From assembly GCF_040869045.1 (NCBI RefSeq), contig NC_090319.1, forward strand, positions 262,090,897 to 262,154,896: a DNA stretch of 64,000 nt. The letters run 5' to 3'. Of this stretch, positions 46,597-56,650 are shown piece by piece. The notes below the pieces were generated by a model. That model saw only the letters and a list, made by a program, of their open reading frames with translations. It did not search any database and was not told where the DNA came from. The stretch is from Eurosta solidaginis (taxonomy: Eukaryota; Arthropoda; Insecta; Diptera; Tephritidae). The stretch's first letter is position 1. Each line of letters starts with the position of its first letter. The translations under genes were made by a program, and so were the position numbers.

Positions 46597-46887
46597 TTGA
46601 AATTATTTTTCCAACTCGTTGGTAACTTTTCTAATATTTTTCACAGTCAAAAACTGCAATATAACAAATGAATACGACACAAAATATTTGGAGAAGTATT
46701 TTCGTTGTATGTATAGAGATATTATACATACATATGCATATATAAATGCTTCGCGAAATTTTGTACGTGAATGGGCAAGGCGACATAAACTTCAAATGCC
46801 AAGTCTTACAAACGCAGCATCTTGCGTGATTGGGGCGACGCTATTGACATGCATAAGATTGCGTTGAACCCCTCTATATGAAAAAAT
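46597..46887 (+). repeat. Unidentified repeat R, copy 1
   Basis: Matches copy 2 (48327-48570) and the reverse complement of copy 3 (49245-49508). Shared blocks: TTGAAATTATTTTT, CACTCGTTGGTA-like, AAAACTGCAATATAAC, CGAAATTTTGTACGTGAATG, GGCAAGGCGA and CGCAGCATCTTGCG. One frame gives RNFVREWARRHKLQMPSL, close to copy 3. Confidence 0.75.
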
Positions 46888-46891
46888 TCCT

Positions 46892-48303
46892 TCACCCCTA
46901 TTCTGCATTTCGATTACGTTCCCGTTCTACGCTCCGCTTTAATCGAAGTTGGGTATTCTGCATTACGACGGAATTGTAACGAGAAGAGGAAGAGCAAATG
47001 ATTTTTCGAAATCAGCTGTTTGTACGGAATGTGCGAACATTGGAACAAAATAAATTAAAGAAAATTTGTAAAAAACACTGAAAACGTTTATATTTTATTG
47101 TCCACGCCATTTTGTACAAAAAAAAAGCAATAGAATATATTGCCGCAGTGTTATATTTTTTTGAGTGAAGTGCTTTCATAATTGTAAGTGTGTTTTTGTC
47201 GTTCTTTTGGCCAATTCCCTGCCGTGGCCACCAAGTTTTGTTAAAACGGATTCCTGCTCGAATATAGTTAGTTGACATTTTTTGAATTTTATGGACGCTA
47301 GTTTCATTGCACTGGCCTAAAATACTTTATAAAGATTTATTTATTCTTTCCGCAATGATTGTTTACGTTTTCGCTTCACCTTCCTCTACTCCGGCAGCTT
47401 GCTTTGGCATATAACTGGACCCAACGAACAGACACAAATTATAGCTGTCTATTATAATGAAATCAATAGCCGCGGCATTATTTGTGGAGTTGGAAAGCAA
47501 CGCATACGAAAATGGCCAGGCGAGAATGGAAAGGCAAATATTGCGAGATTTGTGTAAACCATTTGAGATGAGTGACGAATTGTAAGAAATTGAACTTAAA
47601 AGTGGTAAGTTTATTGACTTATTTTCTTATTTAGGTTCAAAAAAAAACTTCACTTAATAAGGATGCTTTCAATAATGTGTTAGATACTTTTGCGGGGCAA
47701 ATTCGTCCAAAGACTTCGGCAAAGACATCTGCCCTCAATCTTGTAGTAGCTGCTTTGAGATTTTTTGCAGAAGGCAGTTACCAGCATGGAATAGGGGCGG
47801 ATTATAATGTAGGAATGGGGGAGTCAACAGTGTCAAAGTCAATGTCTACGTTTCTGGATGTAATGCAACCAAAATTATGCCCTCAGTGGATAACATTTGA
47901 ACAAAGTGAAGAGGAGAAAATACAAGCGAAGCAAGAATTTAATGCGAAGGCTGGCTTCCCAGGAGTCATCATATCCCGCTTTGTTGCCATTAAATTAGCC
48001 AACGTCTCATACTGCACTTGTGTTGGAAACATATAAAAAACAATCACCATCAAGCCTTTTACGTTTCTCAACAAGTTTTACTTACATTTGTGTTAAAATT
48101 CTGTTATAAATTAATAAAAAAAAAAAAAGAAAATATTTTTCCGCCAACAAATTTGCAACTTAGAAAAACGGAACTACGATCGAAATGCAGAATACACAAA
48201 ATCGAGCGATTCGAAGTTGGATCGAAAGAGATTGGAACACAGAATACCAAAGTTGCCAAATCGAAAAAATTCCAATCCAAGTCGAAATGCAGAATAGGGG
48301 TGA
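46892..48303 (+). mobile_element. Harbinger/PIF-type element, internally deleted (1,412 bp)
   Basis: Perfect 22-bp terminal inverted repeats: the left begins TCACCCCTATTCTGCATTTC at 46892, the right ends GAAATGCAGAATAGGGGTGA at 48303. A second, subterminal pair (GTATTCTGCATT near 46950; AATGCAGAATAC near 48186) lies inside. It carries a partial PIF/Harbinger transposase. No clear 3-bp target duplication is visible. Full elements also encode a Myb-like protein, absent here. Confidence 0.85.
47457..48036 (+). pseudogene. HARBI1-like transposase, N-terminal part only
   Basis: Exon 1 starts at ATG 47457 (MKSIAAALFVELESNAYENG, then RDLCKPFEMSDEL). A 53-bp intron with GTAAG at 47582 and TTTAG ending at 47634 fits fly introns. 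Exon 2 has LNKDAFNNVLDTFAGQIRPK, AALRFFAEGSYQHGIG, STVSKSMSTF and EFNAKAGFPGVI, the HARBI1 region before the catalytic core. The exons join out of frame by one base at the A-run after 47638. After GFPGVI the usual DGTH motif is missing, so the DDE core is lost. Confidence 0.82.
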
Positions 48304-48326
48304 TTGTTTCTCGACCATATCTTTTG

Positions 48327-48570
48327 TTGAAATTATTTTTCCCACTCGTTGGTACTTTTTTAACATTTTTCACAGTTAAAAACTGCAATTTAACAATTGA
48401 ATAGGAAACAAAATATGTTACCAAGTATTTTTTTAGTATAGTATAGGGAATGTTTATAACAGTACTTCGAGAAATTTTTTAGTAAATGGGCAAGCAAGAA
48501 GTTTCAACTGCTAAGTCTGAAGTTCTTTTTTATTTACAAACGCAACATCTTGCGCGATTGTGACGATGAT
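48327..48570 (+). repeat. Unidentified repeat R, copy 2
   Basis: Same orientation as copy 1 on the other side of the Harbinger element. A frame aligned to copy 3 gives KWASKKFQLLSLKFFFIYKR and NILRDC, so protein-level resemblance persists while the DNA has diverged. Confidence 0.7.
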
Positions 48571-49244
48571 CGCTCTCGTATCAAAACTCATGAACATGAG
48601 CAATTCCAATGTGACGCGGACATTAGTGCTTGGGAGCACGCATACTTGTCTGCTTTGAGCTCCATTTGGGGCGCGAGATAATGAAGCAGCGAGCTGTAAA
48701 TGCAACTGCGGCTGGGCATACAACGCTTAGTTGCCGAAAATAAGGTTTTTTTTTGTGTTTGTTATTATGTATTTCGAGCGCGTAAATGCGCATAGCGCAC
48801 GACTTTACAGTTTTTGATTATTAAAATTTTTTGTTTGAGTGGCCAATTCTCTTATTTTGAAGTGTTATGAAAATAGGGCAACAGGAAATGATTGTCGCTT
48901 CAGGCATTACTAAAAAATATTAGTACTAATATAAAGATGCATTTAAAACGCTAATAAAAATTATTTTTTTTTATAAAGATTAGAGCTTTATTACCAGTAA
49001 GAGATTTTTTGTCAGCAGTTTGACTTCATACGCAAATGTAAATATGCATTAGTTGATTTGATATTTTGATAGTTTCTACATTGAGCTATGAAATATGTGT
49101 GGAAAAATATAATATTTCCCCCTATAACTTAAGCAATAATAAGGTCCATCACCAAACGAATATTACCGCTAAAACTTTTTCTGTACTTGGATTTTTGTGT
49201 TATCGTAAAGCAATCATGGAATACCGGGAATACTTTCAACTTAA
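48571..49244. other. Unassigned DNA
   Basis: Nothing recognisable. It separates two inverted copies of repeat R (copies 2 and 3). Confidence 0.5.
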
Positions 49245-49508
49245 AGGCCGCGGCAATGCAATTTTTCATATAGATGCGTTTAACCCAAGCTGACGCAAGC
49301 TTATGCATTTCATTAAAATCGCCACAATCAACCAAAATGTTGCATTTACGAATATCAAGGAAGTTCAGACTTGGAAATTGAATTTTATTTCGCCTTGCCC
49401 ATTCACATACAAAATTTCGCAAAGCACTGTTTTAAACATTCTCACTATAAAAAAAAGACTTGCTAACATATTTTGTATCATATTCATATGTTATATTGCA
49501 GTTTTAAT
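49245..49508 (-). repeat. Unidentified repeat R, copy 3, with 97-codon frame
   Basis: Inverted relative to copies 1 and 2. The minus frame 49129-49422 reads RNFVCEWARRNKIQFPSLNF, DIRKCNILVDCGDFNEMHKL and ASAWVKRIYMKNCIAAAFKL. It is the best-preserved version and looks like real protein, but I recognise no family. A stop precedes it in frame (before NSALRNF), so it is probably a fragment. Confidence 0.6.
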
Positions 49509-49689
49509 TGTTTAAATAATAATTTTACTGCAATTTTTACTTTTTTAAGAAGTGCACTTGAAGTTCTAATAAAACAAGTAAGGAAGGCTAAGTTCGGGTG
49601 TAACCGAACATTACATACTCAGTTGAGAGCTATGGAGACAAAATAAGAAAAATCACCATGTAGGAAAATGAACCTAGGGTAACCCTGGA

Positions 49690-51345
49690 ATGTGGTTGTA
49701 TGACATGTGTATCAAATGGAAGGTAGTAAAGAGTATTTTAAGAGAGAGTAGGCCATAGTTCTATGGATGGACGCCATTTAGGGATATCGCCATAAAGGTG
49801 GACCAGGGCTGACTCTAGAATGTTTGTACGATATGGGTATCAAACGAAAAGTGTTACTGAGTATTTTAAGAGGGAGTGGGCATTAGGTCTATAGGTGGAC
49901 GCCTTTTCGAAATGTCGCCATTAGGGTGGGCCAGGGGTGACTCTAGAATGTTTGTACGATATGGGTATCAAACGAAAGGTGTTACTGAGCATTTTAAGAG
50001 GGAGTGGACATTAGGTATATAGGTGGACGCCTTTTCGAGATATCGCCATTAGGGTGGGCCAGGGGTGACTCTAGAATGTTTGTACGATATGGGTATCAAA
50101 CGAAAGGTGTTACTGAGCATTTTAAGAGGGAGTGGGCATTAGGTCTATAGGTGGTCGCCTTTTCGAGATATCGTCATTAGGGTGGGCCAGGGGTGACTCT
50201 AGAATGTTTTTGTACGATATGGGTATCAAATGAAAGGTGGTAATGAGTATTTTAAAAGGGAGTAAGCCTTAGTTCTATAGGTGGACGCCTTTTCGAGATA
50301 TCGCCATAAAGGTGGACCAAGGGTGACTCTAGAATGTTTGTACGATATGGGTATCAAACGAAAGGTGTTACTGAGCATTTTAAGAGGGAGTGGGCGTTAG
50401 GTCTATAGGTGGACGCCTTTTCGAGATATCGCCATTAGGGTGGGCCAGGGGTGACTCTAGAATGTTTGTACGATATGGGTATCAAACGAAAAGTGTTACT
50501 GAGCATTTTAAGAGGGAGTCGGCATTAGGTCTATAGGTGGACGCCTTTTCGAGATATCGCCATTAGGGTGGGCCAGGGTGACTCTAGAATGTGTTTGTAC
50601 GATATGGGTATCAAATGAAAGGTGGTAATGAGTATTTTAAAAAGGAGTAATCCTTAGTTCTATAGGTGGACGCCTTTTCGCGATATCGCTATAAAGGTGG
50701 ACCAAGGGTGACTCTAGAATGTTTGTACGATATGGGTATCAAACGAAAGGTGTTACTGAGCATTTTAAGAGGGAGTGGGCATTAGGTCCATAGGTGGACG
50801 CCTTTTCGAGATATCGCCATTAGGGTGGGCCAGGGGTGACTCTAGAATGTTTGTACGATATGGGTATCAAACGAAAGGTGTTACTGAGCATTTTAAGAGG
50901 GAGTGGGCATTAGGTCTATAGGTGGACGCCTTTTCGAGATATCGCCATTAGGGTGGGCCAGGGGTGACTCTAGAATGTTTGTACGATATGGGTATCAAAC
51001 GAAAGGTGTTACTGAGCATTTTAAGAGGGAGTAGACATTAGGTATATAGGTGGCCGCCTTTTCGAGATATCGCCATTAGGGTGGGCCAGGGGTGACTCTA
51101 GAATGTTTGTACGATATGGGTATCAAACGAAAGTTGTTACTGAGCATTTTAAGAGGGAGTGGGCATTAGGTCTATAGGTGGACGCCTTTTCGAGATATCG
51201 CCATTAGGGTGGGCCAGGGTGACTCTAGAATGTTTTTGTACGATATGGATATCAAATTAAAAGTATTAATGAGGGTTTTAAAAGCGAGTGGCCCTTAGAT
51301 GTATATGTGAAGGCGTTCTCGCGATATCGACCAAAATGTGGACCA
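49690..51345 (-). repeat. 129-bp satellite array in HINE-A5 (about 13 units)
   Basis: Unit with GTGACTCTAGAATGTTTGTA, GATATGGGTATCAAACGAAA and TAGGTGGACGCCTTTTCGAG; period 127-130 bp. The order of unit variants is the same as in A6 and, inverted, A4. Confidence 0.95.
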
Positions 51346-51642
51346 GGTTATCCAGAAAATCATCTGTCGGGTACTGCTAATTTATTTATATATGCAATAC
51401 CACTAACAGTATTCCTGCCAAGATTCCAAGGGCTGTTGATTTCGCCTTGTAGAACTTTTTCATTTTCTTCTACATAATATGGTAGGTGTCACACCCATTT
51501 TACAAAGTTTTTTTCCAAAGTTATATTTTGCGTCAATAAACCAATCCAGTTACCATGTTTCATCCCTTTTTTCGTAGTTGGTATAGAATTATGGCATTTT
51601 TTTCATTTTTTTCATTTTTCGTAATTTTCGATATCGATAAAG

Positions 51643-52414
51643 TGGGCGTGGTTATGGTCGGATTTCTGCCATTTTTTATACCAAGATAAAGTGAGTTCAG
51701 ATAAGTACGTGGGCTAAGTTTAGTAAAGCTATATCGGTTTTTGCTCAAGTTATTGTGTTAACGGCCGAGCGGAAGGACAGACGGTGGACTGTGTATAAAA
51801 ACTGGGCGTGGCTTTCACCGATTTCGCCCATTTTCACAGAGAGCAGTTACCGTCACAGAATCTATGCTCCTACCAAATTTGAGAAGGATTGGTAAATTTT
51901 TGTTCGACTTATGGCATTAAAAGTATTCTAGACAAACTAAATGAAAATGGGCGGAGCCACACCCATTTTGAAATTTTCTTTTATTTTTGTATTTGGTTAC
52001 ATCATGTGATTACTGGAGTTGAATTTTGACTTAATTTACTTATATACAGTAAAGATATTAAATTTTTTGTTAAAATTTGAATTTAAAAAATTTTTTTTTT
52101 AAAAAGTGGGCGTGTTCTTCATCCAATTTTGCTAATTTTTATTTAGCACATATATAGTAATAGTAGTAACGTTCCTGCCAAATTTCATCATGATATCTTC
52201 AACGACTGCCAAATTACAGCTTGCAAAACTTTTAAATTACCTTCTTGTAAAAGTGGGCGGTGCCACGCCCATTGTCCAAAATCTTACTAATTTTCTATTC
52301 TGCGTCATAACGTCGACCCATCTACCAAGTTTCATCGCTTTAGCCGCCTTTGGCAATGAATTATCGCATTTTTCCGATTTTTCGAAATTTTCGATATCGA
52401 AAAAGTGGGCGTGG
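51643..52414 (-). repeat. ~152-bp GC-box modules of HINE-A5
   Basis: TGGGCGTGG-like boxes fall at 51490 (as CACACCC), 51643, 51803, 51948, 52107, 52254 and 52406; spacings are 153, 160, 145, 159, 147 and 152 bp. Several are palindromic, for example GGGCGGTGCCACGCCC. The sequence between boxes shares AAATTTC and GGTTAATTTTTGTTCGA-type blocks. This indicates an ancient tandem origin. Confidence 0.75.
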
Positions 52415-52837
52415 TTATAGTCCGATATCGTTCATTTTAAATAGCGATCTGAGATGAGTGCTCAGGAACCTACATACCAAATTTCATAAAGATACCTTAA
52501 AATTTACTCAAGTTATCGTGTTAACGGACGGACGGACGGACGGACGGACGGACGGACGGACGGACGGACGGACGGACATGGCTCAATCAAATTTTTTTTC
52601 GATCCTGATTATTTTGATATATGGAAGTCTATATCTATCTCGATTCCTTTATATATGTACAACCAACCGTTATCCAATCAAACTTAATATACTCTGTGAG
52701 CTCTGCTCAACTGAGTATAAAAAGGGGAGTCCGACTCATCTGTCACCTTTTTTGACACCATTTTTTATCACAATATTTATAGCAGCGAACAGAAAAAGAG
52801 CAGTGACATTTTTAATTAAACTACGTTAGAAAAATTC

Positions 52838-53089
52838 CATGGTTCAATTATACGGTTGGCTCATCTGTAGAGCAACAAAATATGTCTGTTCAAATTGTCA
52901 AAATCTGTGTATTGGTGTTGGTGCGAATTATATGGAATGGAAACAGCGGTTTTAGTATGTGTAAGAAACTGTTGCCAATGTGTTGGTTTCATTTTGAGTT
53001 TGCCATCTCCTTTTGACAATCCCTTCGGCCATGCAATGAAATAAATAAAATCAGCTGATGAGATGAGCCAACCATATAATTGAACCATG
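52838..53089. mobile_element. hAT-type MITE (252 bp) with 8-bp target duplication
   Basis: 29-bp terminal inverted repeats with one mismatch: CATGGTTCAATTATACGGTT... at 52838-52866, and its complement at 53061-53089. Perfect 8-bp direct repeats AAAAATTC at 52830-52837 and 53090-53097 flank it. An 8-bp duplication is the hAT hallmark. Non-coding; the minus frame at 52861-53088 just spans the element. Confidence 0.88.
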
Positions 53090-53142
53090 AAAAATTCTTA
53101 GGCTTTTGATTTTTTTGTAACTGAAACTATGTAAACAAATCT

Positions 53143-56100
53143 AACAAGTAAGGAAGGCTAAGTTCGGGTGTAACCGAACATTACATACTCAGTTGAGAGC
53201 TATGGAGACAAAATAAGAAAAATCACCATGTAGGAAAATGAACCTAGGGTAACCCTGGAATGTGGTTGTATGACATGTGTATCAAATGGAAGGTAGTAAA
53301 GAGTATTTTAAGAGAGAGTAGGCCATAGTTCTATGGATGGACGCCATTTAGGGATATCGCCATAAAGGTGGACCAGGGCTGACTCTAGAATGTTTGTACG
53401 ATATGGGTATCAAACGAAAAGTGTTACTGAGTATTTTAAGAGGGAGTGGGCATTAGGTCTATAGGTGGACGCCTTTTCGAAATGTCGCCATTAGGGTGGG
53501 CCAGGGGTGACTCTAGAATGTTTGTACGATATGGGTATCAAACGAAAGGTGTTACTGAGCATTTTAAGAGGGAGTGGACATTAGGTATATAGGTGGACGC
53601 CTTTTCGAGATATCGCCATTAGGGTGGGCCAGGGGTGACTCTAGAATGTTTGTACGATATGGGTATCAAACGAAAGGTGTTACTGAGCATTTTAAGAGGG
53701 AGTGGGCATTAGGTCTATAGGTGGTCGCCTTTTCGAGATATCGTCATTAGGGTGGGCCAGGGGTGACTCTAGAATGTTTTTGTACGATATGGGTATCAAA
53801 TGAAAGGTGGTAATGAGTATTTTAAAAGGGAGTAAGCCTTAGTTCTATAGGTGGACGCCTTTTCGAGATATCGCCATAAAGGTGGACCAAGGGTGACTCT
53901 AGAATGTTTGTACGATATGGGTATCAAACGAAAGGTGTTACTGAGCATTTTAAGAGGGAGTGGGCGTTAGGTCTATAGGTGGACGCCTTTTCGAGATATC
54001 GCCATTAGGGTGGGCCAGGGGTGACTCTAGAATGTTTGTACGATATGGGTATCAAACGAAAAGTGTTACTGAGCATTTTAAGAGGGAGTCGGCATTAGGT
54101 CTATAGGTGGACGCCTTTTCGAGATATCGCCATTAGGGTGGGCCAGGGTGACTCTAGAATGTGTTTGTACGATATGGGTATCAAATGAAAGGTGGTAATG
54201 AGTATTTTAAAAAGGAGTAATCCTTAGTTCTATAGGTGGACGCCTTTTCGCGATATCGCTATAAAGGTGGACCAAGGGTGACTCTAGAATGTTTGTACGA
54301 TATGGGTATCAAACGAAAGGTGTTACTGAGCATTTTAAGAGGGAGTGGGCATTAGGTCCATAGGTGGACGCCTTTTCGAGATATCGCCATTAGGGTGGGC
54401 CAGGGGTGACTCTAGAATGTTTGTACGATATGGGTATCAAACGAAAGGTGTTACTGAGCATTTTAAGAGGGAGTGGGCATTAGGTCTATAGGTGGACGCC
54501 TTTTCGAGATATCGCCATTAGGGTGGGCCAGGGGTGACTCTAGAATGTTTGTACGATATGGGTATCAAACGAAAGGTGTTACTGAGCATTTTAAGAGGGA
54601 GTAGACATTAGGTATATAGGTGGCCGCCTTTTCGAGATATCGCCATTAGGGTGGGCCAGGGGTGACTCTAGAATGTTTGTACGATATGGGTATCAAACGA
54701 AAGTTGTTACTGAGCATTTTAAGAGGGAGTGGGCATTAGGTCTATAGGTGGACGCCTTTTCGAGATATCGCCATTAGGGTGGGCCAGGGTGACTCTAGAA
54801 TGTTTTTGTACGATATGGATATCAAATTAAAAGTATTAATGAGGGTTTTAAAAGCGAGTGGCCCTTAGATGTATATGTGAAGGCGTTCTCGCGATATCGA
54901 CCAAAATGTGGACCAGGTTATCCAGAAAATCATCTGTCGGGTACTGCTAATTTATTTATATATGCAATACCACTAACAGTATTCCTGCCAAGATTCCAAG
55001 GGCTGTTGATTTCGCCTTGTAGAACTTTTTCATTTTCTTCTACATAATATGGTAGGTGTCACACCCATTTTACAAAGTTTTTTTCCAAAGTTATATTTTG
55101 CGTCAATAAACCAATCCAGTTACCATGTTTCATCCCTTTTTTCGTAGTTGGTATAGAATTATGGCATTTTTTTCATTTTTTTCATTTTTCGTAATTTTCG
55201 ATATCGATAAAGTGGGCGTGGTTATGGTCGGATTTCTGCCATTTTTTATACCAAGATAAAGTGAGTTCAGATAAGTACGTGGGCTAAGTTTAGTAAAGCT
55301 ATATCGGTTTTTGCTCAAGTTATTGTGTTAACGGCCGAGCGGAAGGACAGACGGTGGACTGTGTATAAAACTGGGCGTGGCTTTCACCGATTTCGCCCAT
55401 TTTCACAGAGAGCAGTTACCGTCACAGAATCTATGCTCCTACCAAATTTGAGAAGGATTGGTAAATTTTTGTTCGACTTATGGCATTAAAAGTATTCTAG
55501 ACAAACTAAATGAAAATGGGCGGAGCCACACCCATTTTGAAATTTTCTTTTATTTTTGTATTTGGTTACATCATGTGATTACTGGAGTTGAATTTTGACT
55601 TAATTTACTTATATACAGTAAAGATATTAAATTTTTTGTTAAAATTTGAATTTAAAAAATTTTTTTTTTAAAAAGTGGGCGTGTTCTTCATCCAATTTTG
55701 CTAATTTTTATTTAGCACATATATAGTAATAGTAGTAACGTTCCTGCCAAATTTCATCATGATATCTTCAACGACTGCCAAATTACAGCTTGCAAAACTT
55801 TTAAATTACCTTCTTGTAAAAGTGGGCGGTGCCACGCCCATTGTCCAAAATCTTACTAATTTTCTATTCTGCGTCATAACGTCGACCCATCTACCAAGTT
55901 TCATCGCTTTAGCCGCCTTTGGCAATGAATTATCGCATTTTTCCGATTTTTCGAAATTTTCGATATCGAAAAAGTGGGCGTGGTTATAGTCCGATATCGT
56001 TCATTTTAAATAGCGATCTGAGATGAGTGCTCAGGAACCTACATACCAAATTTCATAAAGATACCTTAAAATTTACTCAAGTTATCGTGTTAACGGACGG

Positions 56101-56289
56101 ACGGACGGACGGACGGACGGACGGACGGACGGACGGACGGACGGACATGGCTCAATCAAATTTTTTTTCGATCCTGATTATTTTGATATATGGAAGTCTA
56201 TATCTATCTCGATTCCTTTATATATGTACAACCAACCGTTATCCAATCAAACTTAATATACTCTGTGAGCTCTGCTCAACTGAGTATAA
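53143..56289 (-). mobile_element. HINE-A6: near-identical twin of A5
   Basis: Same structure and sequence as A5 shifted by 3,570 bp, with a single-base deletion giving 3,569 at the right end. Flanks differ from A5 (CAAATCT before the left end, AACGCTTTCG after the right), so it appears a separate insertion rather than a simple segmental duplication. (GGAC)n at 56093-56146. Confidence 0.92.
53260..54915 (-). repeat. 129-bp satellite array in HINE-A6 (about 13 units)
   Basis: Unit by unit the same as in A5, including rare variants (GTCGGCATTAGG near 54089; TTTTCGCGATATCGCTATAA near 54246). Confidence 0.95.
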
Positions 56290-56299
56290 AAACGCTTTC

Positions 56300-56650
56300 G
56301 AAAAAGTGTGGAGATTTGAGAAATCTCGAACTTTTTATTTAAAGTTTTCTGACTTTTTTGCGTATTCAGTTTTTTAGCCTAATGAATTTTAGTTAGCGAG
56401 ACTTGCTCATATTGCTTTATACAATTGTTTTGTTATTGATATAGGAGAAAAATTGCAAAGTTTACAAACGGCGATGGTTACGAGGACATGTTTCTGAATT
56501 CCACTTCTTCATCAACTCGAATCTCCAACATTCATACCAGTGTAAAGGCAGATGCATAATGAATTTTAGTTAAAAAAAAGTACAAGTTATGAGTCTCTCG
56601 AAATTCGCATTAGTTTTGTAGCATTTTTTGTTTAGTTATACATTTCGTGC
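56300..56650 (+). repeat. M1 fold-back fragment carrying a 161-bp insertion
   Basis: CTCGAACTTTTTATTTAAAG, TTTTCTGACTTTTTTGCGTA and, after the insertion, AGTACAAGTTATGAGTCTCT follow the left arm of M1 (2930-3060). The direct repeat TAATGAATTTTAGTTA occurs at 56380-56395 and 56557-56572 around 161 bp of unrelated sequence, which looks like a target duplication. Confidence 0.6.

Larger units (their letters stand above)
49573..52720 (-). mobile_element. HINE-A5: intact Helentron-like element
   Basis: Minus orientation with the hairpin GTTCGG at 49592-49597 and CCGAAC at 49604-49609 after AACAAGTAAGGAAGGC. The right end is CTCAACTGAGTATAA. Apart from a one-base indel (A-run at about 51797 versus 55367) I see no difference from A6 in the parts compared, and it closely matches A4. 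GC boxes at 51490, 51643, 51803, 51948, 52107, 52254 and 52406. (GGAC)n at 52524-52576. Confidence 0.92.

Noticed and set aside
46597..48570. Direct copies of repeat R flanking the Harbinger element read as LTRs
   Set aside because: No TG...CA ends, no primer site, and the sequences diverge strongly. The enclosed element has its own terminal inverted repeats.
52190..52829. Conserved 76- and 123-codon frames (MISSTTAKLQLAKLLNYLL...) repeated across HINE-A copies
   Set aside because: They run through GC-box modules and the (GGAC)n tract, are not conserved as frames in older copies (A1, 16465-16990), and match no protein family. Conservation is explained by recent copying.
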